From Sphingomonas panacis (lineage in GTDB: Bacteria; Pseudomonadota; Alphaproteobacteria; Sphingomonadales; Sphingomonadaceae), in assembly GCF_001717955.1 (NCBI RefSeq), contig NZ_CP014168.1, positions 4,185,501 to 4,249,500 on the forward strand: 64,000 nucleotides of DNA. The letters run 5' to 3'. This document shows positions 1-7,611 of the stretch, piece after piece. The notes beneath the pieces are model-generated. The model searched no databases and was not told the DNA's origin. It was given only the letters and a program-made list of their open reading frames with translations. The first letter of the stretch is position 1, and each line of letters opens with the position of its first letter. Position numbers and translations under genes: made by a program.

Positions 1-753
1 ATCGCGAACGGCATCGCGACGACCGATCCCGCGGCGGGCGTCCGCAAGTCGCTCGAGAAGGTCGTGAAAGGTCGGCGCCCTGCTGTGCTCGAGGTTCCGG
101 CCGCCCGGATCGTGCTGCGCCGCGTGGAGGACGAACAGTCCTACCCCTCGACAAAGCTGGCCTCGCGCCTGCTGGCGCTGACGGCGGCACGTCCGGGCGT
201 TGTCCGGCTGGCCGAGCCACGCGAGTTCGAGGGGCTCGACGGACCGGAGCCGATCTGGCGCGTGCCATCCGCCAAAATGAAGCTGACCGCCGTCCAGAAG
301 CGCGATGTGACCTACGAGTTCATCGTGCCGCTGTCGCGGCAGGCGGTCGACGTGGTGAAGGTCGCACTGGCGGTTTGCGGGGATCGGACGGTGCTGTTCC
401 CCAGCACGACCGGAACGCCGATCAGCGATTCGACGCTGAGCAAGGTCTACCGACAGGCTGGCTATGCGGGTCGACACGTCCCGCATGGTTGGCGCTCGAC
501 ATTCTCGACGGTGATGAACGCGCTCGCCGCAATCCACAATCGCGTCGGCGATCGCGAGATCATCGACCTGATGCTCGCGCATATGGCTGCCGGCGTCGAG
601 CCCATTTACAACCGCTATGCGTATCTGCCGCGCCGGCGCGAGCTCGCGCAGGAGTGGGCAGATCTGCTGATGGAGGGGGCGGCGCCGGCGATCACCCTCT
701 TCGATGGGGAGCGGGGCACCTCGGAGCGCAATTTGCGGCGTCGACGCGCGTAA
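1..753 (+). CDS. Tyrosine integrase, DUF4102/P4 type, 3' part (5' end outside window)
   Basis: The frame is open from base 1, so the first in-window start (GTG at 64) is not the true start; this is the C-terminal catalytic part of a site-specific tyrosine recombinase. The catalytic pattern is visible: Arg in TAARPG, the H-x-x-R box as HGWR, a downstream LAHM in place of the usual LGH, and a terminal Tyr in YNRYAY. It is clearly paralogous to the complete integrase at 1711-2922 on the other strand (shared AGYAGRHVPHGWR and TFSTVMN). It ends 13 bases before the next gene. Whether it is active cannot be judged without the N-terminus. Confidence 0.85.
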   Translation: MANGIATTDPAAGVRKSLEKVVKGRRPAVLEVPAARIVLRRVEDEQSYPSTKLASRLLALTAARPGVVRLAEPREFEGLDGPEPIWRVPSAKMKLTAVQKRDVTYEFIVPLSRQAVDVVKVALAVCGDRTVLFPSTTGTPISDSTLSKVYRQAGYAGRHVPHGWRSTFSTVMNALAAIHNRVGDREIIDLMLAHMAAGVEPIYNRYAYLPRRRELAQEWADLLMEGAAPAITLFDGERGTSERNLRRRRA

Positions 754-766
754 GCGGCGGTGCGCG

Positions 767-1510
767 ATGAGCGCATCGGACCCGACCACGGCGCGTCAGG
801 CGCGCCAGTTGACCAAAAAGCTCGCAGCCGAGCTCTCGGGCAAACAGCGTGGCCCCGATCGCGAGGTGCGGCGCCATAGCTTTGACGAGGAAAAGCCAGA
901 GGCGAAGCCCTGGCGGCCGATCGGCGATGGAACACGCGATGGCGCGCTCGGCTGGATCGACTGCATGCTCGAGGTCGCGCGCGACTTCGACGACCTGGAG
1001 CGGCGCAAGGGCGGTGGGCGGCCGCTTGGCGCGAACGGCTTGGCCGTGCTCGAGATCCTGCTTGGCCGACGCGGCCGCAAGCGGATCCCCATCGACTTCA
1101 AGACAGGGCGGCTCTTCCCCGCGATCGACACGATCGCCGAGGCGGCGAACCTGTGCCGCGTTACCGTGGTGCGTGCCCTGGCACGCCTGCGCGCTCACGG
1201 CTTCCTGCGTTGGGTACGTCGCTCGCGGAAGACCGGCAAGGATGGCGAATTCGGCCCGCAGCGCGAGCAGACGAGCAACGCCTATTATTTCGACCCGGGC
1301 GCGCTCCCGAAGACGGTGCGGCAGCGGCTGCTGCAGCTATGGGATCGCAAGCTGGCGGCGATCGGAAAAAGGTACGGCGCCCCGCCCCCTACGCCTGACA
1401 GCCCTCCCCAGCCCGCCTATTCGCCTCTTCGCAAAGCACTGTCGGAGATGCGTTCTTCTTTCGACAACGCGAGTTTACCAAGTTCACCCGCTATCCCGGC
1501 TCAGGGGTAA
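767..1510 (+). CDS. Winged-helix/HTH protein, possible replication or regulatory protein
   Basis: A 247-aa protein. ATG 767 is preferred over an earlier in-frame start at 704 because 704 lies inside the integrase gene. The N-terminal ~60 residues are basic and charged. The middle holds WRPIGDGTRDGALGWI and then a DNA-binding-looking region around DTIAEAANLCRVTVVRALAR followed by LRAHGFLRWVRR, the form of a winged helix with recognition helix and wing. The C-terminus is Pro/Ser-rich. Similar HTH proteins occur on alphaproteobacterial plasmids and islands as replication-initiation-like or regulatory genes. The exact role is not known. It follows the integrase fragment closely, suggesting one island module. 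Confidence 0.55.
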   Translation: MSASDPTTARQARQLTKKLAAELSGKQRGPDREVRRHSFDEEKPEAKPWRPIGDGTRDGALGWIDCMLEVARDFDDLERRKGGGRPLGANGLAVLEILLGRRGRKRIPIDFKTGRLFPAIDTIAEAANLCRVTVVRALARLRAHGFLRWVRRSRKTGKDGEFGPQREQTSNAYYFDPGALPKTVRQRLLQLWDRKLAAIGKRYGAPPPTPDSPPQPAYSPLRKALSEMRSSFDNASLPSSPAIPAQG

Positions 1511-1520
1511 GGATGAGGAA

Positions 1521-1544
1521 TGAGATCGCCTTTTAGCGATCTCA
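1521..1544. terminator. Perfect 9-bp hairpin after the HTH gene
   Basis: TGAGATCGC (1521-1529) pairs perfectly with GCGATCTCA (1536-1544) around a 6-nt loop, 10 bases after the stop of the HTH gene. It could end transcription from the left, or be an operator-like dyad. There is no T-run, so intrinsic termination is uncertain. The remaining ~165 bases up to the convergent integrase stop at 1711 contain no gene I can support. Confidence 0.45.
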
Positions 1545-1710
1545 TGCGCCAGTTTGATGCTCCCCCAGGCCGTGACGGCCCGCCCCACTCACCCGACCGC
1601 CAAGACCCGGCTGTCGGAGCGAGGCGGCTTGCGCCGCCCCGGGCTTGGCGTGGGGGAGGATCACGATCCGTGCCAAACGGGTTCGGCCGATCGTCCAGCC
1701 GCGCCGTCGA

Positions 1711-2922
1711 TCAGGCGGCGATCAGATCCGCGGCCCAGCGCTCGAGGACCGCGCGGCGCGGCCCCAACTGCACGCTACGGTTGTATGCCGCCTCCACCTT
1801 CGCCTCGTGGCCGTCGTCGCGCTTCAGCGTGTGGCCGAGCGCCCGGTCAATCACCTCGCGTTCCGCCGGCATCGCTTCGTTCATCACCGTCGAGAACGTC
1901 GCGCGCCAGCCGTGCGGGACATGCCGCCCGGCGTAGCCGGCGCGATCGTACAGGTCGCCGATCGCGCCCTCGGCGAATGGCAAATCGCCGCGCGCGCCGG
2001 GAAAGATGAGCTCGCCGCCGTTACCAATGGCACGCGTCGCGCGCAGGACTTCCACCGCCGCCGGCGCGAGCGGTACCAGATGATCGAATGCCGCGTCGGC
2101 CTTCTTGATCCGCGCCAGCTTCATGCGCGCCGCCGGCACGCGCCACACCGGCGCCGGCCCGTCGAGATCCTCGATCTCGGCCCAGCGCGCGCCGCGCAGC
2201 GCGTTCAGGCGCACAGCCGTCAGGGCGAGGAACCGTGAGGCAAGCCGCACGATCGGGCGGCCGGCCGCGCGATCGCTGGCAGCGAGCAGCGCGCGCGCCT
2301 CGACGATCGTCAGCAGCGCGGGCTGGCGGCGCCGGCGCGGCACGGCCGCCAGCGCGGCGGCGACCGGCTTCGCCGGATTGGCGGTGGCCTGGTCGTGTGA
2401 GATAGCGAAGGCGAAGATCGCTTCGATGCGCTGGCGCAGGCGGCGCGCGGTTTCGATCCGGCCGCGCGCCTCGACGACTTCCAAGAGCTCGCGCACGTCG
2501 GAAGCGCTGATTTCGTCGCAGGGGAGCGCGCCGACAGCTGCGAACACGTCGCGCTCGAGGCTGGCGAGCACGTCAACCGCGTGGCGATCGGTCCAGCCGG
2601 ACAGGCGGCGCGCGTGCCAGGAGCGCGCGATCCGCTCGAATGACATCAGCGATGCCGCGGCCGCCGCCGGCGACGCGGGCTTGATGCCGCGCGCGATCTG
2701 CTCGCGCGCCACCTCGAGGTGGCCGCGCGCCGCGTTGAGCGAAATCTCGGGATAGCAGCCGATCGTCAGTAACTGTTCGGCGCCTGCGAGCCGATACTTG
2801 AGCCGCCACGTCGCGCGGCCGCTGGTCGCAACGTGCAGGTGCAGCCCGCGCTCGTCGAACATTTTATACGCGCGCGTACGCGGCCGCGCGGCTTTCACCG
2901 CTGCGCTGGTCAGCATGGACAT
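1711..2922 (-). CDS. Tyrosine integrase, DUF4102/P4 type, complete
   Basis: 403 aa, the usual length of the family. The N-terminus (AAVKAARPRTRAYKMFDERG then LHLHVATSGRATWRLKYR) matches the Arm-type DNA-binding DUF4102 domain. A SAM-like core-binding region follows, then the catalytic domain with Arg in LTAVRLNALRGARW, H-x-x-R as HGWR, LGH in DRALGHTLK, and the nucleophile Tyr in AAYNRS. It inserts or excises an island by recombining att sites, classically at tRNA genes in this family, but I see no tRNA here. It is convergent with the HTH gene and diverges from the small gene at 2968. It may belong to the left island rather than to the phage, because the phage has a serine recombinase at its early-region end. 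Confidence 0.9.
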   Translation of the reverse strand: MSMLTSAAVKAARPRTRAYKMFDERGLHLHVATSGRATWRLKYRLAGAEQLLTIGCYPEISLNAARGHLEVAREQIARGIKPASPAAAAASLMSFERIARSWHARRLSGWTDRHAVDVLASLERDVFAAVGALPCDEISASDVRELLEVVEARGRIETARRLRQRIEAIFAFAISHDQATANPAKPVAAALAAVPRRRRQPALLTIVEARALLAASDRAAGRPIVRLASRFLALTAVRLNALRGARWAEIEDLDGPAPVWRVPAARMKLARIKKADAAFDHLVPLAPAAVEVLRATRAIGNGGELIFPGARGDLPFAEGAIGDLYDRAGYAGRHVPHGWRATFSTVMNEAMPAEREVIDRALGHTLKRDDGHEAKVEAAYNRSVQLGPRRAVLERWAADLIAA

Positions 2923-2967
2923 TCACTCTCACTTGGGGGATTTAAGCCGCGCAACGGGAGACGCGGG

Positions 2968-3210
2968 ATGTCGGATCAGGATTACGTTCGAGCGGTGGCG
3001 CTGGTTCGCGCGGTCGAATTAGCGCATAAGCGGGGCGCTACTGTCTCAGCGATGGTCGCAGGATTAGGCCCGAAAGCCTTCATGATTTCGGCGGCTGACA
3101 TAGACGGTCAACTTGTCTGCCTCACGGGCTACGCCAGTCGTCATTACATCAATCCGAGCGCATTCCTCGGGATTGTCACTTCGGAACCGCTAGATTCTAA
3201 AACGGACTAG
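2968..3210 (+). CDS. Small hypothetical protein, 80 aa
   Basis: ATG 2968 is chosen because GGGAG lies 8 bases upstream and because a longer reading would run back into the divergent integrase. The protein starts MSDQDYVRAVALVRAVELAH and has no motif I recognise. It lies 38 bases upstream of the RelA/SpoT-domain gene on the same strand, so the two are probably co-transcribed. It could be an immunity or accessory protein for that gene, but nothing in its sequence shows this. Confidence 0.5.
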   Translation: MSDQDYVRAVALVRAVELAHKRGATVSAMVAGLGPKAFMISAADIDGQLVCLTGYASRHYINPSAFLGIVTSEPLDSKTD

Positions 3211-3248
3211 GACGGCGGCGACCCGTTACCAAAAGCGAAGGTGTAATC

Positions 3249-4316
3249 ATGGCCTGGACTACGCTTGAATTCCAGCCGGACGAGTACAATGCTGCCGCCC
3301 GCCTCTTGGCTCGGACAGCGTTCCCGGTATCCACGCTGGAGGGCCTTCACGCGCTTGACGTCATAAACAACTGGAGATCGGCGCACGCCTATCCCCTGAA
3401 CACCTTCCAAATCACTCTCCGAAATCGGGCGAGAAAATTTGAGAAATCTGTAACAGTTGCGCAACGCGCGAAGCGTCTGGACTCTATCCACCGGAAACTT
3501 ATTTCCAAGAAGACGATGCGCCTTACTCAGATGCAGGACATTGCTGGGTGCCGCGCGATCTTCACTCGCCTTACGAGCGTCTATAGACTCGCGGAATTCT
3601 ACAAGACAAAAGATTTCGATCACAAGTTTCGCAATGAGAAAGATTATATCGAGAACCCGAAGCCTGACGGATATCGTTCGTATCACCTAGTTTATGAGTA
3701 TGTTGGCACTGACGCGACAGCGGAATACAGCGGCCTTCGAGTTGAAATTCAAATTAGAACCCAAATGCAACATTCTTGGGCGACTGCTGTCGAAGCGGTT
3801 GGCTTGTTCACGCGACAAGCTCTAAAATCCAATCAGGGTGACGAAGACTGGCTGCGGTTTTTTGCATTGATGAGTTCGGCTATCGCGGCGATCGAGAGGA
3901 CCCCTAGCGTGCCCGGCGCCCCTATCGCGAAGGTCGAACTCGTGAACGAAATACAGCGACTTTCGCAAAAGTTGCGGGCAAAGGATATGTTGCGGGCATA
4001 TAATACAACTCTTGAAACAATTGGAGCGGCGAAGGACGCGAAGTACTTCATTATAGAAGTAGATCCCGAAGAAGGAAAAACCACGCTGCGACGCTTCAAG
4101 GCGAAGGAGTCATCTTCTGCAAATTTACGCTACACGGAACTTGAGAGTAAAATTCCAGAAGGATCGCGACGACAGGTCGTTTTGGTTTCCGCCTCTGATA
4201 TTGCAGCCCTTAAAAAGGCTTACCCAAACTATTTTCTGGATACCGCTTTGTTCTCCCGCTTAGTTGATCGCGTCTTGACGGGCGACTTTCCGGAGCCGCT
4301 TGTTGAAGAGGTTTAA
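3249..4316 (+). CDS. RelA/SpoT synthetase-domain protein, possible phage/island ToxSAS
   Basis: 355 aa. Residues ~75-185 carry the (p)ppGpp-synthetase fold: basic stretch HRKLISKKTMRL, D97 in DIAGCR, the nucleotide-binding YRSYH (142-146), and the catalytic-Glu strand EIQIRTQMQHSW (166-177). No HD hydrolase, TGS or ACT domain is present, so it is a synthetase-only enzyme of small-alarmone-synthetase type. The C-terminal ~170 residues are unrecognised. Family members make ppGpp/pppGpp, or in toxic versions (ToxSAS, CapRel) make ppApp or pyrophosphorylate tRNA during phage defence. It is visibly AT-richer than its neighbours, and opposite in strand to the phage late genes, both marks of a horizontally gained moron. 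A hairpin/TACCCC module follows it. Confidence 0.8.
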   Translation: MAWTTLEFQPDEYNAAARLLARTAFPVSTLEGLHALDVINNWRSAHAYPLNTFQITLRNRARKFEKSVTVAQRAKRLDSIHRKLISKKTMRLTQMQDIAGCRAIFTRLTSVYRLAEFYKTKDFDHKFRNEKDYIENPKPDGYRSYHLVYEYVGTDATAEYSGLRVEIQIRTQMQHSWATAVEAVGLFTRQALKSNQGDEDWLRFFALMSSAIAAIERTPSVPGAPIAKVELVNEIQRLSQKLRAKDMLRAYNTTLETIGAAKDAKYFIIEVDPEEGKTTLRRFKAKESSSANLRYTELESKIPEGSRRQVVLVSASDIAALKKAYPNYFLDTALFSRLVDRVLTGDFPEPLVEEV

Positions 4317-4355
4317 GGCGAAGTGAATTAATTAGAGGGTCGGATTACCGGTTTG

Positions 4356-4453
4356 CGCGGCGGACAATCCCTCCGCCGCGTCGGGCTAGGAATGACCGTT
4401 TTCCGCGCCTTACAGGCGGGTATCGACCAGGGGCATACCCCAGCCGATACCCC
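4356..4453. repeat. Hairpin + TACCCC module, copy 1
   Basis: Left part: a perfect 9-bp stem CGCGGCGGA (4356-4364) / TCCGCCGCG (4372-4380) with 7-nt loop CAATCCC. Fifty-four bases later come two direct repeats ATACCCC (4435-4441 and 4447-4453), start to start 12 bases. The same architecture occurs at 33483, 35211 and 37146. Here it lies between the convergent RelA/SpoT gene and the original 3' end of the methylase gene, which is now separated by IS630. It may be an attachment-type site or a terminator-like spacer. Confidence 0.7.
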
Positions 4454-4465
4454 ATATCGCCCGCC

Positions 4466-5518
4466 TAGAGCATTTTTCGATCAAAAAGCATCATATCCGC
4501 AGTGAGCGAAGTAATTTTTGCACTCTGCCGGGGTGAATTCGTCGATAGATTGACCGATAATGCGCCAGAGTTCATCAACCGTTCTGGCGGCGGCTTTGCG
4601 TAGCAAGGTCTTGAGTTTCGAGAAGGCGTTCTCGATCGGATTGAAATCGGGCGAATACGGCGGAAGAAACAAGAGCGTGGCGCCGGCGGCCTCGACGGCC
4701 TTACGCACCTCATCGCCCTTGTGAGCGGGCAGATTGTCGAGAATGACGACGTCGCCACGGTGGAGCGTGGGCACAAGCACCTGCTGGGTATAGGCGAGAA
4801 ACCATTCGCCGGTCATCGGTCCGTCAAGCACCATCGGCGCGGTCATCCCCAAAGTCGTTAGGGCGCCGACGAATGTGGTGGTCTTCCAATGGCCGTGGGG
4901 GATGGAGGCACGTAGGCGTTCGCCTCGCGGCGCACGTCCATGCAGACGGGCCATCTTCGTATTGGCCGAGGTTTCGTCGATGAACACCAGCGTGTGCGGA
5001 TCGAGATCGGGCTGACCCTCGAACCAGGCCTCGCGCCGTATCAAGACGTCGGGGCGATCCTGCTCGGTCGCATGCCCGGACTTTTTTTAAGCGTGATCTG
5101 CCGCCGCTCGAAAAAGCGCCACAGGCCTGCCACGCTCACCGCTATCCCTTGCCCGGCAAGCGAGTTCCGCAGATCCACAAGTGTGATGTCCGGTGTTCTG
5201 GCCAGTTCTCCCAGGATCGTATCGGCATGGCCCTCGATCCGCTTCGATCGGCGGTCGCCCCCTTGTCGCTGCGGGGCGACGTCATCTCTGGCCTTCGAAA
5301 GCGCATGCCACCGGATGGCGCTCGACGCGCTGATGCCGAACCGCTTCGCAGCCTGCCGGCACGACGCGCCAGCCTCGATCGCCGCGATTACCCGCTTGCG
5401 TAGATCAACCGACAACGCCCTGGGCATGTATCAACCTCCTTGATCGGAGGTCGCACTGAATCAGATCGCAACGGCTTTGGGAATCGCCCGCGATTCAATC
5501 AGGTCGATTTATGCTCTA
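4466..5518 (-). mobile_element. IS630-family insertion sequence
   Basis: About 1.05 kb including the duplicated TA dinucleotides at 4466-4467 and 5517-5518, the known target duplication of IS630/Tc1-mariner elements. The terminal inverted repeats read GAGCATTTTTCGATC (from 4468) and GAGCATAAATCGACC (from 5516 on the other strand). It carries one two-frame transposase gene. The insertion point is the TA of the TAG stop codon of the adjacent methylase gene. Confidence 0.88.
4481..5427 (-). CDS. IS630 transposase, two frames joined by -1 frameshift
   Basis: The first frame (5427 to 5041) holds a helix-turn-helix part, with [20 protein letters not shown]. The second (ending at 4481) holds the DDE domain: [24 protein letters not shown] and [17 protein letters not shown]. 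The frames meet at an A7 run (T7 on the plus strand at 5082-5088). Reading -1 there gives [14 protein letters not shown] followed by [10 protein letters not shown], which matches the usual single-frame IS630 junction. Fused product about 310 aa, normal for the family. The transposase acts in cis-element cut-and-paste transposition into TA. Confidence 0.87.
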
Positions 5519-6301
5519 GTTGCGGACGATGAGCTCGCCGGCGCGCAAGCCGCGCCCGGCGCTTGCCGAGCCGACGGTGTAGGTCGTCTCGATGTCCGAG
5601 AGGTTAAAGCGTGCGAACACGGCGCGCGCGCCGGGCGTGTCGTTGATGGAGAGAATGAACCGGCCGGCGATGCCGGCGAGCTGCTCGGCCAGGCGCTCGA
5701 AATCCGCTCGCTCGAAACCGTCGCCGTAGTCTCGCTCGCAGTTCCAATACGGGGGATCGAGGTAGAACAGCGTGTCGGCAGCGTCGTAGCGCCGGATCAC
5801 ATCGGCATAGGGCAAGCACTCGATCGTCACGCCGGCGAGCCGCTCGTGGATTTCCGGGAGATACTCGCGGAGCTTGATCACGTCGAAGCGGCCGGGCGAA
5901 CGGGTCACGCCGAAATTGCGGCCTGTCACCTTCCCGCCGAAGGCGAGCTTCTGAAGGTAGAGGAATCGCGCTGCGCGTTCGAGATCGGTGAGCGTGTCCG
6001 GGTTGACCGCCATCAGCCGCTCGAAATCGGCCCGGCTGGTGAGCTGCCACTTCAGGGTGTCGATAAACGCCTCGTAGTGGCGCTGCAGGATTCGGAAGAG
6101 CGTGGCGACGTCGCGCGAGAGATCGTTGATCACTTCGACGGGCGCTGCCTGGTGGCGCTTGAGGAATATCCCGCCCATGCCGACAAACGGCTCGACATAG
6201 GTCCGGTGTGGTGTCTCGCCGATCAACCCGACTAGGTGCCGGGCCAGATTACGCTTGCCGCCCAGATATGGCGCGGGGGTTCGCACAGCGATGCTGCTCA
6301 T
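5516..6301 (-). CDS. D12-class DNA adenine N6-methyltransferase
   Basis: 261 aa. Motif I region PYLGGKR (11-17) plus YVEPFVGMGG binds S-adenosylmethionine; the catalytic motif IV is DPPYW (182-186). Such Dam-like enzymes are frequent in phages, where they mask sites from restriction or set transcription timing; the target sequence cannot be read from the protein. It lies downstream of the lysis genes. The stop codon TAG is formed by the IS630 target TA plus the first base of the IS end, and the uninterrupted sequence would also read TAG, so the protein is unchanged by the insertion. Start: ATG 6301 with AAGGACG upstream. Confidence 0.88.
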   Translation of the reverse strand: MSSIAVRTPAPYLGGKRNLARHLVGLIGETPHRTYVEPFVGMGGIFLKRHQAAPVEVINDLSRDVATLFRILQRHYEAFIDTLKWQLTSRADFERLMAVNPDTLTDLERAARFLYLQKLAFGGKVTGRNFGVTRSPGRFDVIKLREYLPEIHERLAGVTIECLPYADVIRRYDAADTLFYLDPPYWNCERDYGDGFERADFERLAEQLAGIAGRFILSINDTPGARAVFARFNLSDIETTYTVGSASAGRGLRAGELIVRN

Positions 6302-6664
6302 TCGTGTCTTCGTCCTTTGGGGTGAAGCACGTCGGCTACGCGCGCAGGTGGGCGCCGATCGGATCGATCGGCGTGCCGCGACAGGGTCGCGGTTCTCGGT
6401 GGCGCCGTCGGCGCCGAAATCAGGAAGTGGCTTCGGGGGAACACTGGGCCGGTACCCGGCGGCTTCACCGCCTGGTACCGGGCGGTTAGCCGCGCAGAGA
6501 CAGGCAACTGCGCCCTACGTATTCCCCCGAAAGGTCTTCTATTTCGCAGGCCACCCGGCGAACCGGTGACCTGTCTGACCGCGCGCGCGCGGGTTCGACC
6601 TTTCGGCTACGACCGATCGAACGGCTGACCTATGCCAGCGCTTTTGCGGCGCGTCGAGGGTGGT
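6302..6664. other. Gap between methylase and spanin genes, with a hairpin
   Basis: A minus-strand frame (TTG 6507 to 6298) overlaps the methylase start as ATGA, but its composition (Arg/Pro-rich, no motif) does not convince me it is a gene. A dyad CCGGTACC (6449-6456) / GGTACCGG (6474-6481), with three more pairs inside, forms a good hairpin between the lysis genes and the methylase. It may be a terminator or processing site. Nothing else is supported. Confidence 0.35.
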
Positions 6665-7024
6665 TCAGCGCGCCGCGCAGTTCGCCGGCGCGACGCCGGT
6701 CTCGAAGATTGCATGCGTGCATGCATCCTGAAGCTTGTTCGCGCCGGCGCGGGCATTGGCGCGCGTTACCGCGGCGATCGCCTCGCCGAATCGCGTCAGC
6801 ACCGTGTCGAGCCACCCCTTGTCGACCTGGACGAACACGCCGGTCTCCGGATGGCCGATCGGCTTCAAGCGCTCGGTGGCGGTGAGCTCAGCGCTGCGGG
6901 TCGGCAGCGTCGGCCGCTCGGTTCGCGCCATCGATGAGGGCGTCGAGGGTCGCTGACAGGTTGCCGCTGTCAACACGAGCGGGAGCAGCGCCAGCAGGCG
7001 CGGGCGGAATGGCATCGATCGCAT
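6665..7024 (-). CDS. Rz1-like outer-membrane spanin lipoprotein
   Basis: 119 aa from ATG 7024 (GAGGAT about 8 bases upstream; ATG 7015 is an alternative). The N-terminus MRSMPFRPRLLALLPLVLTA, then ATC, is a lipoprotein signal with lipobox LTAATC, so the mature protein starts at Cys and is anchored in the outer membrane. The gene starts inside the i-spanin gene in another frame and runs past its end, the classic overlapping Rz/Rz1 layout. Together they bridge the periplasm and fuse the membranes in the last step of host lysis. It is longer than typical Rz1 and less Pro-rich. Confidence 0.65.
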   Translation of the reverse strand: MRSMPFRPRLLALLPLVLTAATCQRPSTPSSMARTERPTLPTRSAELTATERLKPIGHPETGVFVQVDKGWLDTVLTRFGEAIAAVTRANARAGANKLQDACTHAIFETGVAPANCAAR

Positions 7025-7343
7025 GGTGCATATCCTCGATCTTGGATTGGGCGAACGCGGTTGCGTCCTGGTTGGTGCGCGCGGCGGCCGCGCCGATCGC
7101 GCCGGCGGCCGTCTGTGCGGCGCGCTCGTCATGGCGCGCATCGGTGACGGCGGCATTGTGATCGAGCACGACCTTGGCGGTGACCTTGGCCGCGCCGCTC
7201 GCCTCGCCTCGACCATAGATCCAGCCGTAGACGCCGGCGAGCAGCACCAGGACGATGGCGACGTCGATCGCGATCGAGATCGGTTTGCTGAGCCATGCCG
7301 GCGCAGCTCGGCCGAGCAGCCGGAGTGCGAGCGCGGCGATCAT
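6888..7343 (-). CDS. Rz-like inner-membrane spanin
   Basis: 151 aa. ATG 7343 overlaps the stop of the holin-like gene as ATGA, so translation is probably coupled. Residues ~17-42 (ISIAIDVAIVLVLLAGVYGW) form one N-terminal membrane segment, followed by a soluble region rich in Ala, Asp and Arg that suits a periplasmic coiled coil (DHNAAVTDARHDERAAQTAA). This topology is that of an i-spanin. It is the third gene of the lysis cassette and contains the start of the Rz1-like gene in another frame. Confidence 0.65.
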   Translation of the reverse strand: MIAALALRLLGRAAPAWLSKPISIAIDVAIVLVLLAGVYGWIYGRGEASGAAKVTAKVVLDHNAAVTDARHDERAAQTAAGAIGAAAARTNQDATAFAQSKIEDMHHAIDAIPPAPAGAAPARVDSGNLSATLDALIDGANRAADAADPQR

Positions 7344-7600
7344 GCCTTCGGCTCCGCCGCCGGCGCCTGGCGCCACAGCCGCACGACGATCGGCAGAACG
7401 GCCGCGACCAGGCCGACGATCGGCGGTACCGCTGGGCGAAGCTCGGCGGGCAGCACGTCGAGCGTCTGCTGGATGATGCCCGGGTTGGCGACGATCGTGG
7501 TGACGATCACGCCGCCGGCGAGCGCCAGGCGCGCCGAGGCGAGCTTCCACCAGCGCTTCGCGTCATCGATGAGCCAGCGCGACAGGTCGATCTTGAGCAT
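7340..7600 (-). CDS. Holin-like small membrane protein
   Basis: 86 aa from ATG 7600, with AAGGAAAC upstream. The N-terminus MLKIDLSRWLIDDAKRWWKL is amphipathic. Two hydrophobic segments follow, about residues 23-45 and 58-75, separated by a short polar turn, with a charged tail. Size, topology and position between endolysin and spanins point to a class II holin, which opens the inner membrane at the programmed time of lysis. The sequence itself does not match a holin family I can name. Confidence 0.6.
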   Translation of the reverse strand: MLKIDLSRWLIDDAKRWWKLASARLALAGGVIVTTIVANPGIIQQTLDVLPAELRPAVPPIVGLVAAVLPIVVRLWRQAPAAEPKA

Positions 7601-7611
7601 GGTCGTTTCCT

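Noticed and set aside
4356..4380. Hairpin of module 1 as a simple intrinsic terminator.
   Set aside because: No T-run follows in any of the four copies, and the fixed distance to the TACCCC pair needs another explanation. Rho-dependent termination is still possible.
6298..6507. 69-aa minus-strand frame overlapping the methylase start as ATGA.
   Set aside because: TTG start, Arg/Pro-rich, no motif, and it runs through a hairpin; overlap may be chance.
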